DNA of 32,529 bases from Candidatus Lustribacter telmatis (GCA_003164045.1 PLRU01000034.1:128169-160697), one strand, 5' to 3'; shown: positions 14,331 to 23,159, counted from the first letter of the stretch. The notes: generated by a model from the letters alone, not told the origin. Numbers and translations: made by a program.

Positions 14331-15377
14331 ATGCTGCTGCGCAATCTCATGCCGCGGAACGTCTGGTATGTCGCCGCTTGGAGTTCTCAGCTGGTTGCCG
14401 GCGAGCCGCTCGGTCGCCGGATCTGCGGCCAGTCGCTCGTGCTGTATCGAGCCGGCGACGGCTCGCCGGCGGCACTCGAAGATCGCTGCATCCACCGCGG
14501 CATGCCGCTCTCGAACGGCGGCGAGGTCGACGGCGACCTCATTCGCTGCCCCTATCACGGTTTGGAGTTCGACGCGTCCGGAGTATGCGTCCGCATGCCC
14601 GGCCAGCAGCACGTCCCCGACGCCACGCGGATCCGTTCGTTTCGCGTCGTCGAACGCGACGCGATGATCTGGGTGTGGCCGGGCGATCAAACGCTGGCCG
14701 ATCCGGAAGGCATCCCGAAACACCCGCATCATACCGATCCGGATTGGCAGTGGACGAGCATCTTCTTAGAGATCGCCTGCAACTGGGAGATGCTCAACGA
14801 TAATCTCCTCGACCTCACGCATCTCGGCTACGTTCACAAGCGAACCATCGGCGGCGATCCGAACGCGCACGCCGGCGCGGAGATGAAAACGACGCAAACC
14901 GGAAACAGCGTGCACGTGCGCCGCTGGATTCCGAACTCGGAGCCGCCGCCGCATTATAAGGCCGGGCACGCCTTTGCCGGCAAGATCGACCGGTGGCAAG
15001 AGATCGACTTCGTACCGGGGCTGCTCCGCCTCTACACCGGCGGCATGGATGTGGGCACGGGAGCGTACGACGGCCGGCGCACGGGCGGCGTTCAATTCAT
15101 GGGCATGCACGGCGTAACGCCGTCGACGGCCACATCGTGCTATTACTTCTTCTCGCAGGCGCGGAATTTTCGCTTACACGAGCCCGATCTGGAAGCAAAG
15201 CTCCACGACAACGCGCTCGCTACGCTGCTCGAAGATAAGAGCGTGCTTGAAGCGCAGCAGGCGCGGCTGCTGGAGGAGCCCGGCCGCGGCAACATCGACA
15301 TGCGCACCGATGCCGGCGGCCTTCACGCCCGGCGCATCATCGAGCGCCTCTACCAGGGAACGATCTTTCCGTCGTAG
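14331..15377 (+). CDS. Rieske oxygenase, vanillate O-demethylase (VanA)-like
   Basis: From ATG 14331 the protein is 348 residues, the normal length for VanA-type oxygenases. The start MLLRNLMPRNVWYVAAWSS is characteristic of that branch. Rieske ligands are C53, H55, C73 and H76 (DRCIHRGMPLS ... RCPYHGLEFD). The iron site is NDNLLDLTHLGYVH, with D161, H164 and H169. VanA enzymes demethylate methoxy-benzoates, releasing formaldehyde, and use the VanB reductase, which is absent here; other members hydroxylate or demethylate diverse aromatics. The upstream in-frame start at 14256 is rejected because it overlaps the preceding gene. The last 28 bases overlap the end of the convergent SDR gene. Confidence 0.92.
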   Translation: MLLRNLMPRNVWYVAAWSSQLVAGEPLGRRICGQSLVLYRAGDGSPAALEDRCIHRGMPLSNGGEVDGDLIRCPYHGLEFDASGVCVRMPGQQHVPDATRIRSFRVVERDAMIWVWPGDQTLADPEGIPKHPHHTDPDWQWTSIFLEIACNWEMLNDNLLDLTHLGYVHKRTIGGDPNAHAGAEMKTTQTGNSVHVRRWIPNSEPPPHYKAGHAFAGKIDRWQEIDFVPGLLRLYTGGMDVGTGAYDGRRTGGVQFMGMHGVTPSTATSCYYFFSQARNFRLHEPDLEAKLHDNALATLLEDKSVLEAQQARLLEEPGRGNIDMRTDAGGLHARRIIERLYQGTIFPS

Positions 15378-16045
15378 CCGACGAATTCGCCGTGAACCGC
15401 CGGGCTGAAGTTGTCGATCTGCCCGAGCATCCCGTCGACCGATGTGGCGACGGCAAGGGGTGCATCCGCCCCGCCCATTCGCGTCTTGGCGTTACCCGGG
15501 CGCAAGAGCAGCACGCCGATGCCCTCGTCGCGCAACTGGATCGATAGCTGACGCGCGAACATGTTCAATGCGGCTTTGGACATCCGATACGGAAATCCGA
15601 TGCGGCCGTCGGTGCCGGCGATCGAGCCGGTGAACGACGACAGCAACACGATCAGGCTGCCGCGCCCAAGCTTGGACCGCACATGCCGCGTCAGCACCGC
15701 CGGGCCGAAGACGTTCGTCTCGAAAACGGTGCTGAACGCGGCGATCGAAAGCTCGCCGAGTTCTTGATAGCCCGTGATCGCGGCGTTATGAATCAGTACG
15801 TCGATGCGATCGACGTCGCCAAGCCGGCCGGCGAAGCGGACGATCGACTCTTCGAGGGATACGTCGAGTTGCTCGAGCCGCACGCGGCCGGTCTCCACGG
15901 CCAAGTCGTGAAGTTCGGTCGCCGTTTGCGGATCGCGGGCGGTGGCGATGACCTGGTAGCCTTCACGCCGGGCAAGCCGCGTCGCGAGCCCGAGGCCTAG
16001 GCCCCGATTTGCGCCGGTTACGAGCACCGTCCGCAGCGTTGCCAC
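15350..16045 (-). CDS. short-chain dehydrogenase/reductase
   Basis: The 231-residue SDR has the cofactor motif TGANRGLG (residues 10-17), the NAA motif (88-90), an active-site SS around 136-137 and Y153-x-x-x-K157 (YRMSK). This is a classical SDR layout using NAD(H) or NADP(H). It begins five bases after the stop of the LivK-type binding-protein gene, so the two form an operon in which a binding protein again pairs with an oxidoreductase. The substrate is unknown; a short-chain alcohol, ketone or dihydrodiol is possible. Its 3' end overlaps the convergent VanA-like gene by 28 bases. Confidence 0.92.
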   Translation of the reverse strand: MATLRTVLVTGANRGLGLGLATRLARREGYQVIATARDPQTATELHDLAVETGRVRLEQLDVSLEESIVRFAGRLGDVDRIDVLIHNAAITGYQELGELSIAAFSTVFETNVFGPAVLTRHVRSKLGRGSLIVLLSSFTGSIAGTDGRIGFPYRMSKAALNMFARQLSIQLRDEGIGVLLLRPGNAKTRMGGADAPLAVATSVDGMLGQIDNFSPAVHGEFVGYDGKIVPW

Positions 16046-16050
16046 GTGGA

Positions 16051-17235
16051 TTAGTGCTCGGTCGGATCCTTTACCATCGAATCCGTCTGAAATTCAACGT
16101 TGATCAATTGCCCGTTGCGCTTTACCACTTTGCGCAGGTAGACGTTTTGAATGATATCGCGCGTGACCGGATCGATCGCAATCGGGCCGCGCGGGCTATC
16201 GAGTTTCATCCCCTTGATGATCTCCATGGTTTTATCGGGATCGAGCGTGCCGTTTTGCAGCGCGACGACCTTATAGATGGCGGACATCGTGTCGTACGTC
16301 GCCGCGGCCATCATATCGGGCAGCAACTGCCCGCTCGTATCGGCTTCGTGAAACGCCTTCACAAAATCGCGGTTGAGCTTCGAATCGTGAAAGGCCGAGT
16401 AATCATAGGAACTCAGGACGCCGATGGCCGCATCGCCGCTCGCCGGGAGATTGTTCTCCGTAACGAAATCGGCGACGGACAGGAGCTTCGTATCCTTCGC
16501 GAGCCCCGTGTCCACAAACGCCTTCAAGAACGAAATACCGTTCATCGAGAGCATCACGAACACCGCATCCGGATGCGCATCTTTGATGCGCAGGACGTAC
16601 GAAGAATAGTCCGGCGAGGTAAACGGTACGCGCACGGAACCGACGATCTTTCCGCCGCCGGCCGTGAACGTTTCCTCAAACGACTTGCCGGCGTCGATGC
16701 CGGGGCCATAGTCTGCGACGAGCACATACGCCGTCTTGACGCCGTTTTTCAGCGCCCAGCGGGCGAGCGGCGGCGTCGTTTGCGCTTCGGTAAATCCCCA
16801 GCGCGAGGTGTAGGGGTGAGCCGCCATAATACCCGATGTCGCCGCATTGATGATCATGAGCGGTGTCTTCGTCTGCGTGGAAATCGGCATCACGGCGAGC
16901 GCTGCCGGCGTAAACGCGCAGCAGACGAGAAAATCGACCTTATCCTGAACGACTAGTTCTTGCGCTTGCCGGCGCGCGCCATCGGCCGAATACGCGTCGT
17001 CGCGGCGGATGATCTCGATCTTGCGCCCGGCGACCGTATCGCCGTGCATCTTTTGGAACGCCGCGATTCCGAGGTCGACCATCTTGCTGTAGAGGCCGGC
17101 GCCGGAAAACGAAAAGACGACGCCCACCTTGATCGGAGGCTGGTCGGCGCCGGCGCTCCCGGCGACGAGTGCCAACACGAACGGCACGGCGAGCGCCAAT
17201 TTCGCGACGCGGCGTCCAATGGTTGCGGTAATCAT
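16051..17235 (-). CDS. LivK/branched-chain-amino-acid-type periplasmic binding protein, no transporter partner nearby
   Basis: From ATG 17235 the protein is 394 residues with a signal peptide (residues about 1-31, hydrophobic AKLALAVPFVLALVAG, cleavage near AGA). The mature start IKVGVVFSFSGAGLYSK and later motifs AVMPISTQTKTPLMI and RWALKNGVKTAYVL match the type I (Leu/Ile/Val-binding) fold. Aromatic-acid catabolic operons often carry such proteins for benzoate- or cinnamate-like ligands. The start is set by AAAGGGGG about nine bases upstream; a longer frame to 17331 would cover the promoter. Permease and ATPase genes (LivHMGF) are missing. It precedes the SDR by five bases and follows the PadR gene after a 67-base gap holding a candidate promoter and palindrome. 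Confidence 0.92.
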   Translation of the reverse strand: MITATIGRRVAKLALAVPFVLALVAGSAGADQPPIKVGVVFSFSGAGLYSKMVDLGIAAFQKMHGDTVAGRKIEIIRRDDAYSADGARRQAQELVVQDKVDFLVCCAFTPAALAVMPISTQTKTPLMIINAATSGIMAAHPYTSRWGFTEAQTTPPLARWALKNGVKTAYVLVADYGPGIDAGKSFEETFTAGGGKIVGSVRVPFTSPDYSSYVLRIKDAHPDAVFVMLSMNGISFLKAFVDTGLAKDTKLLSVADFVTENNLPASGDAAIGVLSSYDYSAFHDSKLNRDFVKAFHEADTSGQLLPDMMAAATYDTMSAIYKVVALQNGTLDPDKTMEIIKGMKLDSPRGPIAIDPVTRDIIQNVYLRKVVKRNGQLINVEFQTDSMVKDPTEH

Positions 17236-17271
17236 CCGGCGCGGCCCCCTTTTGACGATCAATTCCGCACA

Positions 17272-17300
17272 ACTGTACCTCGCCGAAGTACTAAATGCAA
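17272..17300 (-). promoter_or_regulatory. candidate promoter for the LivK-type binding protein and SDR
   Basis: Read on the minus strand, TTGCAT (17300-17295) and TACAGT (17277-17272) are separated by exactly 17 bases. The leader to the ATG at 17235 would be about 30 bases. The same -10 sequence and a similar -35 occur at 11780-11809. Confidence 0.4.
17275..17291. promoter_or_regulatory. 17-bp palindrome, candidate operator
   Basis: GTACCTCGCCGAAGTAC is a near-perfect palindrome: the arms GTAC-x-TCG and CGA-x-GTAC mirror around the centre, with one mismatch pair. It fills the spacer of the predicted leftward promoter and overlaps its -10 box, where a repressor would block RNA polymerase. The PadR regulator encoded immediately upstream is the natural candidate, although the classical PadR half-site ATGT is not present. 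Confidence 0.45.
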
Positions 17301-17302
17301 GA

Positions 17303-17893
17303 TTATTTTTTTGAAGATTCCAAGTGAGCAAACACCTTGATCGCGCGCTTTGCCCAGGTGATCTCGGCTTGCGCGCGCAGGACGTGCGCTTCGAGGGCCT
17401 GGATTCGGAACTGCAAGATCGCCTCGTGCATCTCCGGCGGCCGCGAATTTAAGCGTGATTGAATTAAGACCGATCGCCGATTGCGAATTCCGTCGATGCG
17501 AGCGCGCAACTGTTCCACCTGAAGTTTGCTATGCGCGATGTGCGCGTCGAGATGATCGCGTGCAACTTCATTCGGAATGAGATCGAAGTAGCAAAACTGG
17601 AGCCTGAACCCATCGCGCTCGGTGGGATATGCGTTCGGCTGGAGCGTGAGCAATTTGAAGGTTTGGCGCCCGCCCTCGGTGAGGTCGTAGATGCGCTTTT
17701 CCGCGCGCTGCCCGCGGGGCGCAACGCTCCCGGCAATGAGACCGTCGGCTTCCATGCGCCGGAGTTCCTGGTAAATTTGCGCCGGGCTCGACGGCCAGAA
17801 CGTACCGACGGATTCGTCAAAGTGCCGCACCATGTCGTACCCCGTCATGGGCATCGAACTAAGTACGCCCAGGATCGCATAGCGCAAGGACAT
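17303..17893 (-). CDS. PadR-family transcriptional regulator
   Basis: The 196-residue protein has the PadR winged-helix domain in residues 1-85 (MSLRYAILGVLSSMPMTGYD, then AQIYQELRRMEADGLI and the RIYDLTEGGRQ wing). A C-terminal alpha-helical dimerisation segment (about 100-190) is rich in Arg, Leu and Glu, as in the Vir_act_alpha_C type. PadR proteins often repress genes for phenolic-acid detoxification and respond to the phenolic compound. It sits 67 bases upstream of a binding-protein gene read in the same direction and is divergent from a sugar-porter gene. Likely targets are itself, the binding protein/SDR operon and the transporter, by inference. Confidence 0.93.
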   Translation of the reverse strand: MSLRYAILGVLSSMPMTGYDMVRHFDESVGTFWPSSPAQIYQELRRMEADGLIAGSVAPRGQRAEKRIYDLTEGGRQTFKLLTLQPNAYPTERDGFRLQFCYFDLIPNEVARDHLDAHIAHSKLQVEQLRARIDGIRNRRSVLIQSRLNSRPPEMHEAILQFRIQALEAHVLRAQAEITWAKRAIKVFAHLESSKK

Positions 17894-17967
17894 GGACTGA
17901 TTTTCGCTGTGAGCCGCCGGCTTCCGCTGGCCAGGGCTTTGCTCGAACTCGCGATATACGTCTCGAC

Positions 17968-19377
17968 GTGCACACTCCCGTCATTGACGACGCGCGCGCG
18001 CGATCGCGGGCCGTCCTCCTCGTCTCATCGACGGCTGCGCTGGGCGGCTTCCTCTTCGGCTACGACAGCGCCGTCATCAACGGCGCCGTGGGAGCCATCG
18101 CCGCCCACTTTCATGCCGGAGCTGCGGCCCTCGGGCTCACCGTTGCTTCCGCGTTGCTTGGCGCCGCGGCCGGGGCGCTCGTGGCCGGACGGATCGCGGA
18201 CGGCCGCGGGCGACTCGTTCCGATGCGCCTCGCCGCGATATTGTTCGTCATCAGCGCGCTCGGATGCGGCCTTGCCGACTCGCTGCTGCTCCTATCGGTG
18301 TTTCGCGTTATCGGCGGCGTCGCGATCGGGATCGCATCGGTGATCGCGCCCACCTACATCGCCGAGATCGCGCCGGCGAATGTCCGCGGGCGGCTTGGAT
18401 CGCTGCAGCAATTGGCGATCGTCACCGGCATCTTCATCTCGCTGTTGGTCGACTATGGGATCGCGGCCGCCGCGGGCAGCGCGCAGGCGCCGTCGCTCGG
18501 CGGCCTCGACGCGTGGCGTTGGATGTTCATCGCGATGATCGTACCCGCCGCGCTCTACGGCCTCTGCTCGTTTGAAATTCCGGAATCGCCGCGTTATCTG
18601 ATCGCAAAAGGCCGCCTGGACGATGCGCGCGTGGTTCTGATCCGCATGCTTGGTGCCGGCGGTATCGCCGTGAAGATCGAACAGATTGTGGCGTCGCTCA
18701 AACGGAACACCGCGCCCAATTGGAGCGATCTGCGCGGTCCGGCCTTCGGCTTGTTGCCCATCGTATGGATCGGGATCGGTCTGTCGGTTTTCCAGCAGTT
18801 CGTGGGCATAAACGTGATCTTCTACTACTCATCGGTGCTGTGGCAGGCCGTCGGCTTCTCCGAGAAAGACTCGCTCGTCATCACCGTCATCACCAGCATC
18901 GTGAACATCGCCACGACGTTCATCGCCATCGCGCTGATCGATCGCGTCGGCCGCCGCCCGCTACTCTTGATCGGTTCGGCCGGCATGGCGCTCACGCTCG
19001 GCATACTCGCGGTGGTCTTTGCGAGCGCGCCGCTCAACGCCGCGCACCAACCGCAGCTCGGCGGCCCCGCCGGACTCACCGCGCTGTTCGCAGCGAACCT
19101 CTTCGTCGTGTCGTTCGGAATGTCGTGGGGTCCGGTCGTGTGGGTGCTGCTGGGTGAGAAATTCCCGAACCGGATCCGCGCTGCGGCCCTCGCCGTCGCA
19201 GCTTGCGCGCAATGGCTCGCCAACTGGGCGATCACGACATCGTTTCCGACGCTGCAGAATCTCGGCTTGGGACTCGCCTACGGCGTGTACACGGCCTTTG
19301 CGATCCTCTCGTTCTTCTTCGTATGGAAGTTCGTCAAAGAGAGCAACGGCCGCGAACTCGAGGAGATGACCTCCTAG
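17968..19377 (+). CDS. MFS transporter, sugar-porter family
   Basis: The 469-residue membrane protein has about twelve hydrophobic segments and the family signatures GFLFGYDSAVINGA (TM1), GRIADGRGR (loop 2-3), the PESPRYLIAKGRLDDA motif after TM6, QQFVGINVIFYYSS (TM7), DRVGRRPLL (loop 8-9) and a terminal KESNGRELEEM resembling the PETKG end motif. XylE/GalP-type sugar:proton symporters are the best-known members; some relatives carry aromatic or cyclitol compounds. The start is a GTG at 17968, the first good start upstream of TM1. It is divergent from padR by a 74-base gap with no clear promoter. The last four bases overlap the stop of the convergent VOC gene (CTAG serves as stop on both strands). 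Confidence 0.94.
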   Translation: MHTPVIDDARARSRAVLLVSSTAALGGFLFGYDSAVINGAVGAIAAHFHAGAAALGLTVASALLGAAAGALVAGRIADGRGRLVPMRLAAILFVISALGCGLADSLLLLSVFRVIGGVAIGIASVIAPTYIAEIAPANVRGRLGSLQQLAIVTGIFISLLVDYGIAAAAGSAQAPSLGGLDAWRWMFIAMIVPAALYGLCSFEIPESPRYLIAKGRLDDARVVLIRMLGAGGIAVKIEQIVASLKRNTAPNWSDLRGPAFGLLPIVWIGIGLSVFQQFVGINVIFYYSSVLWQAVGFSEKDSLVITVITSIVNIATTFIAIALIDRVGRRPLLLIGSAGMALTLGILAVVFASAPLNAAHQPQLGGPAGLTALFAANLFVVSFGMSWGPVVWVLLGEKFPNRIRAAALAVAACAQWLANWAITTSFPTLQNLGLGLAYGVYTAFAILSFFFVWKFVKESNGRELEEMTS

Positions 19378-19916
19378 TCGGGGACCACCTCGCGCGAGCG
19401 GCGGATCGCCGGCCGCTTCCACGTATCGTAGCGGATGGCATCGATGTCGACCGCCGAGCCGTGGCCGGCCGCCGGTCCGCGCGGGAAGCTCTCCGCACCC
19501 GGAAATCCCGTATGACAATAGAGCTCGAACACGTTGCCTGACGGATCGCGGAAAAACATCAGCGCTTCGACGCCGAAACGCGTCCAATAGTTCGACGTCG
19601 GAATCTCGCACTGCGTGAGCCACGCCTTGAGCTGCGCGAGTTCGGCTGGTCCGACGGTAAACGCGATGTGGGGATATTCGGTACTCGGCTGCATGAACGT
19701 CGTTCCCTGCGCGCCAAAACCGATGTTCGCGCCGCCCAGCCGGACCTCGGCAAAAATCGGGGTGGAGACACGCATTTCGCCGCCGAGAACGTCGACGAAA
19801 AAACACGTCGCCTCCTCGAGATCGCGGCAAGGAACGCTCACGTGATCGAACTTGCCGAGCGGCACGGGCCCCGCTTGTGCGGCATCCGCTGGACGGTCAT
19901 CAATCGCTGGGTTCAC
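19374..19916 (-). CDS. VOC-superfamily protein, extradiol-dioxygenase-like
   Basis: From GTG 19916 (GGAGGAG about five bases upstream) the protein is 180 residues. It has the paired beta-alpha-beta-beta-beta modules of the vicinal-oxygen-chelate fold, beginning KFDHVSVPCRDLEEATCFFV. Probable metal ligands H25, H83 (YPHIAFTV) and E131 (NVFELYCHTG) are all present, as in one-domain extradiol dioxygenases and glyoxalases. In this setting it could cleave or bind a catechol, but isomerase or resistance functions are possible. The C-terminal tail (about 145-180) is basic and unstructured-looking. An in-frame start at 20123 was rejected because it runs across the divergent binding-protein gene. Confidence 0.85.
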   Translation of the reverse strand: MNPAIDDRPADAAQAGPVPLGKFDHVSVPCRDLEEATCFFVDVLGGEMRVSTPIFAEVRLGGANIGFGAQGTTFMQPSTEYPHIAFTVGPAELAQLKAWLTQCEIPTSNYWTRFGVEALMFFRDPSGNVFELYCHTGFPGAESFPRGPAAGHGSAVDIDAIRYDTWKRPAIRRSREVVPD

Positions 19917-20016
19917 GGCATCTCCTCCGGCACGGCGTAGCCCTTCGATTGGCGCCCCTCGGCGAAGAGCCCTGGGCAAGGATTGCCGCGTATCCCGGCC
20001 CAACGTCCGGCAGACG

Positions 20017-20964
20017 ATGATGACACGTGCACGCGCGTCGGCGGTTCTCTTCGGCGGCGCCTCGCTCTTTTTGACGACGGCCGGTGCGCGAGCCCAAAGC
20101 GCGGCGACGCTCCGCATTGCCACCTTGCCGATCGAATCGGCCGCCGAAGTCTTTTATGCCAAAGATATGGGGTTCTTCGCGAAGGCCGGGTTCGACGTCG
20201 ATATTCAAACGATGCAAACGAGCGCCGCTATGGCAGCCGCCACGGCCTCGAATGCGGTGGACATCGGATACAGCCCGGTCGACTCACTGGCGACGATCCA
20301 TCAAAGGAAAGTGCCCGTCGTCGTGATCGCGCCCGCGAACGAATACATCTCGCCCTCACGCAACGCGGGCCTCGCTCTTTCCGCGAATTCGACGGTTCGC
20401 GTGGCAAAGGATCTCAACGGCAAGATCATCGCCGTATCCAACCTGCGCAGCCTCTCGGAAAATGCCGCTCGCGCCTGGATGGATCGCAACGGCGGCGATT
20501 CGTCGACCGCAAAATTTGTCGAGATTCCGTTTCCCGCGATGCAGCCCGCGCTCGACACCGGCCACGTCGATGCGGCCTGGGTCGCGGAACCCTTCATTAG
20601 CGCCGCCGCCAAGAACGGCCGGGTGATCGAGTACGGCTTTGACGCGATCGCACCGCGTTTTCTCATCGGCGCTTGGTTTACGACGGCGCAGTGGGCGAAC
20701 GACCACCGTGATGCCGTCGCGCGTTTCGCGGCGGTGATCCACGACACGGCCGTCTGGGCAAACAAGAATCAAGCGCAGAGCGGTCAGATCGTCGCGAAGT
20801 ACACGAAGGTCGATCCCGCGGTACTCGCGACGATGACACGTTCGCACTACGCGGAGGCGCTCACGCCGGCCGCGATGCAACCGTTGATCGACGTTTCCGC
20901 CAAGTACAACGGCTTTGCCACATTTCCGGCGCAAGAACTCATCTACGTTCCGGGCAGGGGATGA
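20017..20964 (+). CDS. NMT1/SsuA-type substrate-binding protein
   Basis: From ATG 20017 the protein is 315 residues. The signal peptide (about 1-28, ASAVLFGGASLFLTTAG, cleavage near ARAQ) is followed by LRIATLPIESAAEVFYAKDM, GFFAKAGFDVDIQ and NAVDIGYSPVDSL, clear NMT1-family motifs. It is a paralogue of the proteins at 1981-2931 and 29069-30031. A second ATG at 20020 is equally possible. Its stop overlaps the start of the flavin monooxygenase gene by four bases (ATGA), so uptake or sensing of a ligand and its hydroxylation appear coupled. No ABC permease or ATPase is nearby. Confidence 0.92.
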   Translation: MMTRARASAVLFGGASLFLTTAGARAQSAATLRIATLPIESAAEVFYAKDMGFFAKAGFDVDIQTMQTSAAMAAATASNAVDIGYSPVDSLATIHQRKVPVVVIAPANEYISPSRNAGLALSANSTVRVAKDLNGKIIAVSNLRSLSENAARAWMDRNGGDSSTAKFVEIPFPAMQPALDTGHVDAAWVAEPFISAAAKNGRVIEYGFDAIAPRFLIGAWFTTAQWANDHRDAVARFAAVIHDTAVWANKNQAQSGQIVAKYTKVDPAVLATMTRSHYAEALTPAAMQPLIDVSAKYNGFATFPAQELIYVPGRG

Positions 20965-22145
20965 CGACGCGTACGGTCGCGGTCACCGGCGCCGGCCTCG
21001 GCGGCTTGACCGCGGCGCTGGCCCTGCGCAAACGCGGTTTCGACGTCACGGTGTTCGAGCAGGCCAGCGAACTGCGCGAGGTCGGCGCCGGCGTGCAGCT
21101 CGGCCCGAATGCCATGCGCGTGTATGCGGCGCTCGGATTGGAGCGCACGATCGCCGATTTTTCGTTCGTCCCGGAAGCCCACGTGGTCCGGAGCGGAAAG
21201 ACCGGCGCGGCGATTGCGACGACGCAGATGAAGGGCGTCTACGAAGCGCAGTACGGCATCGGCTACCACACGATGCTCCGCGCCGATTTGCAAGGGGCGC
21301 TTGCGGCCCAGCTGCCTGCGGGGGTGCTGCAGTTCGGCAAGAAATGCCGGGCGGTGGATAGCCGCGCCGACGGCGTGACGCTGCAGTTTGAAGACGGCAC
21401 GACGTTCGATTGCGACGTCGCGGTCGGCGCCGACGGCATCCATTCCGCCATGCGCGAGCATCTGCTCGGCAAAGACTCGCCGCGCTTCACGGGCACGGTC
21501 GCCTATCGCGGTGTCGCCGATGCCGCCACGCTGCCGAAGGACTTGCTGACCGGCGACGTGTCGGTGTTTATCGGCCCGGGTGCGAGCTTCGTCTACTATT
21601 ACATTCGCCGCGGCGAACTGGTAAACTGGGTTGCTTTGGTGGAAGAATCGTCTTGGCGCCAAGAGTCGTGGAGTGCCGAGGGCGATCTGGCCGACGTGAA
21701 GCGGCTCTATGAGGGCTGGTGTCCGGTCGTCGGCGATTTGATCTCACACGCCGAGCGCTGCTATAAGTGGGCGCTGTTCGATCGCGACCCGCTGCCGCGC
21801 TGGGTCGATGGCCGCATCGCTTTACTCGGCGATGCAGCGCACCCAATGATGCCGTATCTCGCCCAAGGCGGCTGCATGGCGATCGAAGACGGCTACGTGC
21901 TGGCGCACGAACTTGCAAAAGCGCCGGAGGCGCCGGAGCGCGCGCTGCGCGCGTATCAAACCGCTCGTCTGCCGCGGGCGTCGCGCGTGCAGCTGATGTC
22001 GCGCAAGGTCGCCCGCGTCAACCAGACGCCGTCACTGGGGGCGCGGATCGCGCGCAATCTTCGGATGGCCGTGCAGAAGATGCTCAACCCATCGCAGCAC
22101 GCGTACAAGATCGAATGGATCTACGGTTTCGACGTCACCCGCTGA
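20961..22145 (+). CDS. FAD-dependent aromatic monooxygenase (salicylate-hydroxylase-like)
   Basis: The 394-residue group A flavoprotein monooxygenase has the FAD-binding GAGLGG motif at 10-15, with E33 ending the Rossmann strand. The DG motif is GADGIHS at 157-162, and GDAAHPMMPYLAQGG from 290 binds the ribityl chain. These three motifs define salicylate, 6-hydroxynicotinate and 3-hydroxybenzoate-type hydroxylases. The enzyme would use NAD(P)H and O2 to hydroxylate, or decarboxylate and hydroxylate, an aromatic acid. It is translationally coupled to the preceding binding protein. Its last 11 bases overlap the end of the convergent binding-protein gene. Confidence 0.93.
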   Translation: MTTRTVAVTGAGLGGLTAALALRKRGFDVTVFEQASELREVGAGVQLGPNAMRVYAALGLERTIADFSFVPEAHVVRSGKTGAAIATTQMKGVYEAQYGIGYHTMLRADLQGALAAQLPAGVLQFGKKCRAVDSRADGVTLQFEDGTTFDCDVAVGADGIHSAMREHLLGKDSPRFTGTVAYRGVADAATLPKDLLTGDVSVFIGPGASFVYYYIRRGELVNWVALVEESSWRQESWSAEGDLADVKRLYEGWCPVVGDLISHAERCYKWALFDRDPLPRWVDGRIALLGDAAHPMMPYLAQGGCMAIEDGYVLAHELAKAPEAPERALRAYQTARLPRASRVQLMSRKVARVNQTPSLGARIARNLRMAVQKMLNPSQHAYKIEWIYGFDVTR

Positions 22146-23091
22146 AGTAGGCTTCCTTCGCCGGGAACGGCCGCGCGATGTTGTTGTATTTGGCCGCCAT
22201 ATCGATCGCGGGCTGGATCAAGCCGGGATCGCCGCTCGTCGAACCGTTGACGCGCGCCATTTTCGTAATGGTCGCGAGCGGGATCTTCGTGATGTCCGCC
22301 ATCATCGCCGCCGTTTCGGCATGGTGGTTGTTCGTATACGCCGCGGCTTCATACGTAACGCGCAGCAGCTTCTTGATCGAATCGGCATGTTTCGCAGCCC
22401 AATCCGGCTGCGCGAAGTAGGCGGTAAACACAAAGTGTTCGCTGATCGCGCTGTAGCACGGCGCGAGCGCGCGAATTTTACCCGATTCGATCGCAGCACT
22501 GAGTTGCGGCTCGTTCAAGCAAGTCGCCTCGACCCGATGATCGGCCAGCGCCGCGCCGGCAGCCGAGTTCGGAAGTTCGATCCACTTGACGGTTTTCGAA
22601 TCGCCGCCGGTCTTATCGATCCACACCCGCATCGCTAACTGGTTGAGATCGTTGAGGGCCGCCGTCGAGAGCGTCTTGCCGTTGAGATCGGCGCCGCTCT
22701 TCACCGGCGAATCGGCAGCGGCTACCATCAGCGAGAACGGCGACTTCGGATCCCATACCGCGCCGTTGCCGACGATCGTGAGCGGCAAGCCTTTGAGATG
22801 CGCGACCAGCGAGGCGATCAAACTCCCCTTGCCCATCTCGTACGCGCCGCCGATCACCGCTTCCGTCGCCACGGTTCCCGTGGATGTGGGGACGATCTCC
22901 ACATCGAGGCCGGCCTTCTGATAGAGGCCGTTCTTGATGGCGTAGAAGAGCGGCGTGAAATCGTCCGTCGCAACGCCGGCGATTCGAATCTTCTCCGGCG
23001 TTTGCGCACGAAGAATGCTCGGCCACATGGCCGCCGTCGCCGCGGAACCCGCAAGCATACGCGAACGCGAGAGTTGGAAGCGAGTCTGCAT
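22135..23091 (-). CDS. NMT1/SsuA-type substrate-binding protein
   Basis: From ATG 23091 the protein is 318 residues. The N-terminus (MQTRFQLSRSRMLAGSAATA to about RAQ at 30) is a signal sequence with an R-S-R pair but no twin-arginine motif. The mature part has KIRIAGVATDDFTPLFYAIK, GLYQKAGLDVEIV and SLIASLVAHLKGLPLTIV, placing it in the NMT1 family but further from the other three copies. The in-frame start at 23274 was rejected since it lies inside the FkbM gene. It lies 68 bases downstream of the FkbM gene in the same direction and may have its own promoter, though none is obvious. Unlike its paralogues it is not paired with a redox enzyme on the same strand. Confidence 0.9.
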   Translation of the reverse strand: MQTRFQLSRSRMLAGSAATAAMWPSILRAQTPEKIRIAGVATDDFTPLFYAIKNGLYQKAGLDVEIVPTSTGTVATEAVIGGAYEMGKGSLIASLVAHLKGLPLTIVGNGAVWDPKSPFSLMVAAADSPVKSGADLNGKTLSTAALNDLNQLAMRVWIDKTGGDSKTVKWIELPNSAAGAALADHRVEATCLNEPQLSAAIESGKIRALAPCYSAISEHFVFTAYFAQPDWAAKHADSIKKLLRVTYEAAAYTNNHHAETAAMMADITKIPLATITKMARVNGSTSGDPGLIQPAIDMAAKYNNIARPFPAKEAYFSG

Positions 23092-23159
23092 GGTACGATC
23101 ACTTTCTAGCGGGCGTGGGCCGTCCGGCAAGTTCCGTCTCGGGGAGCGTTCACTCCTGG

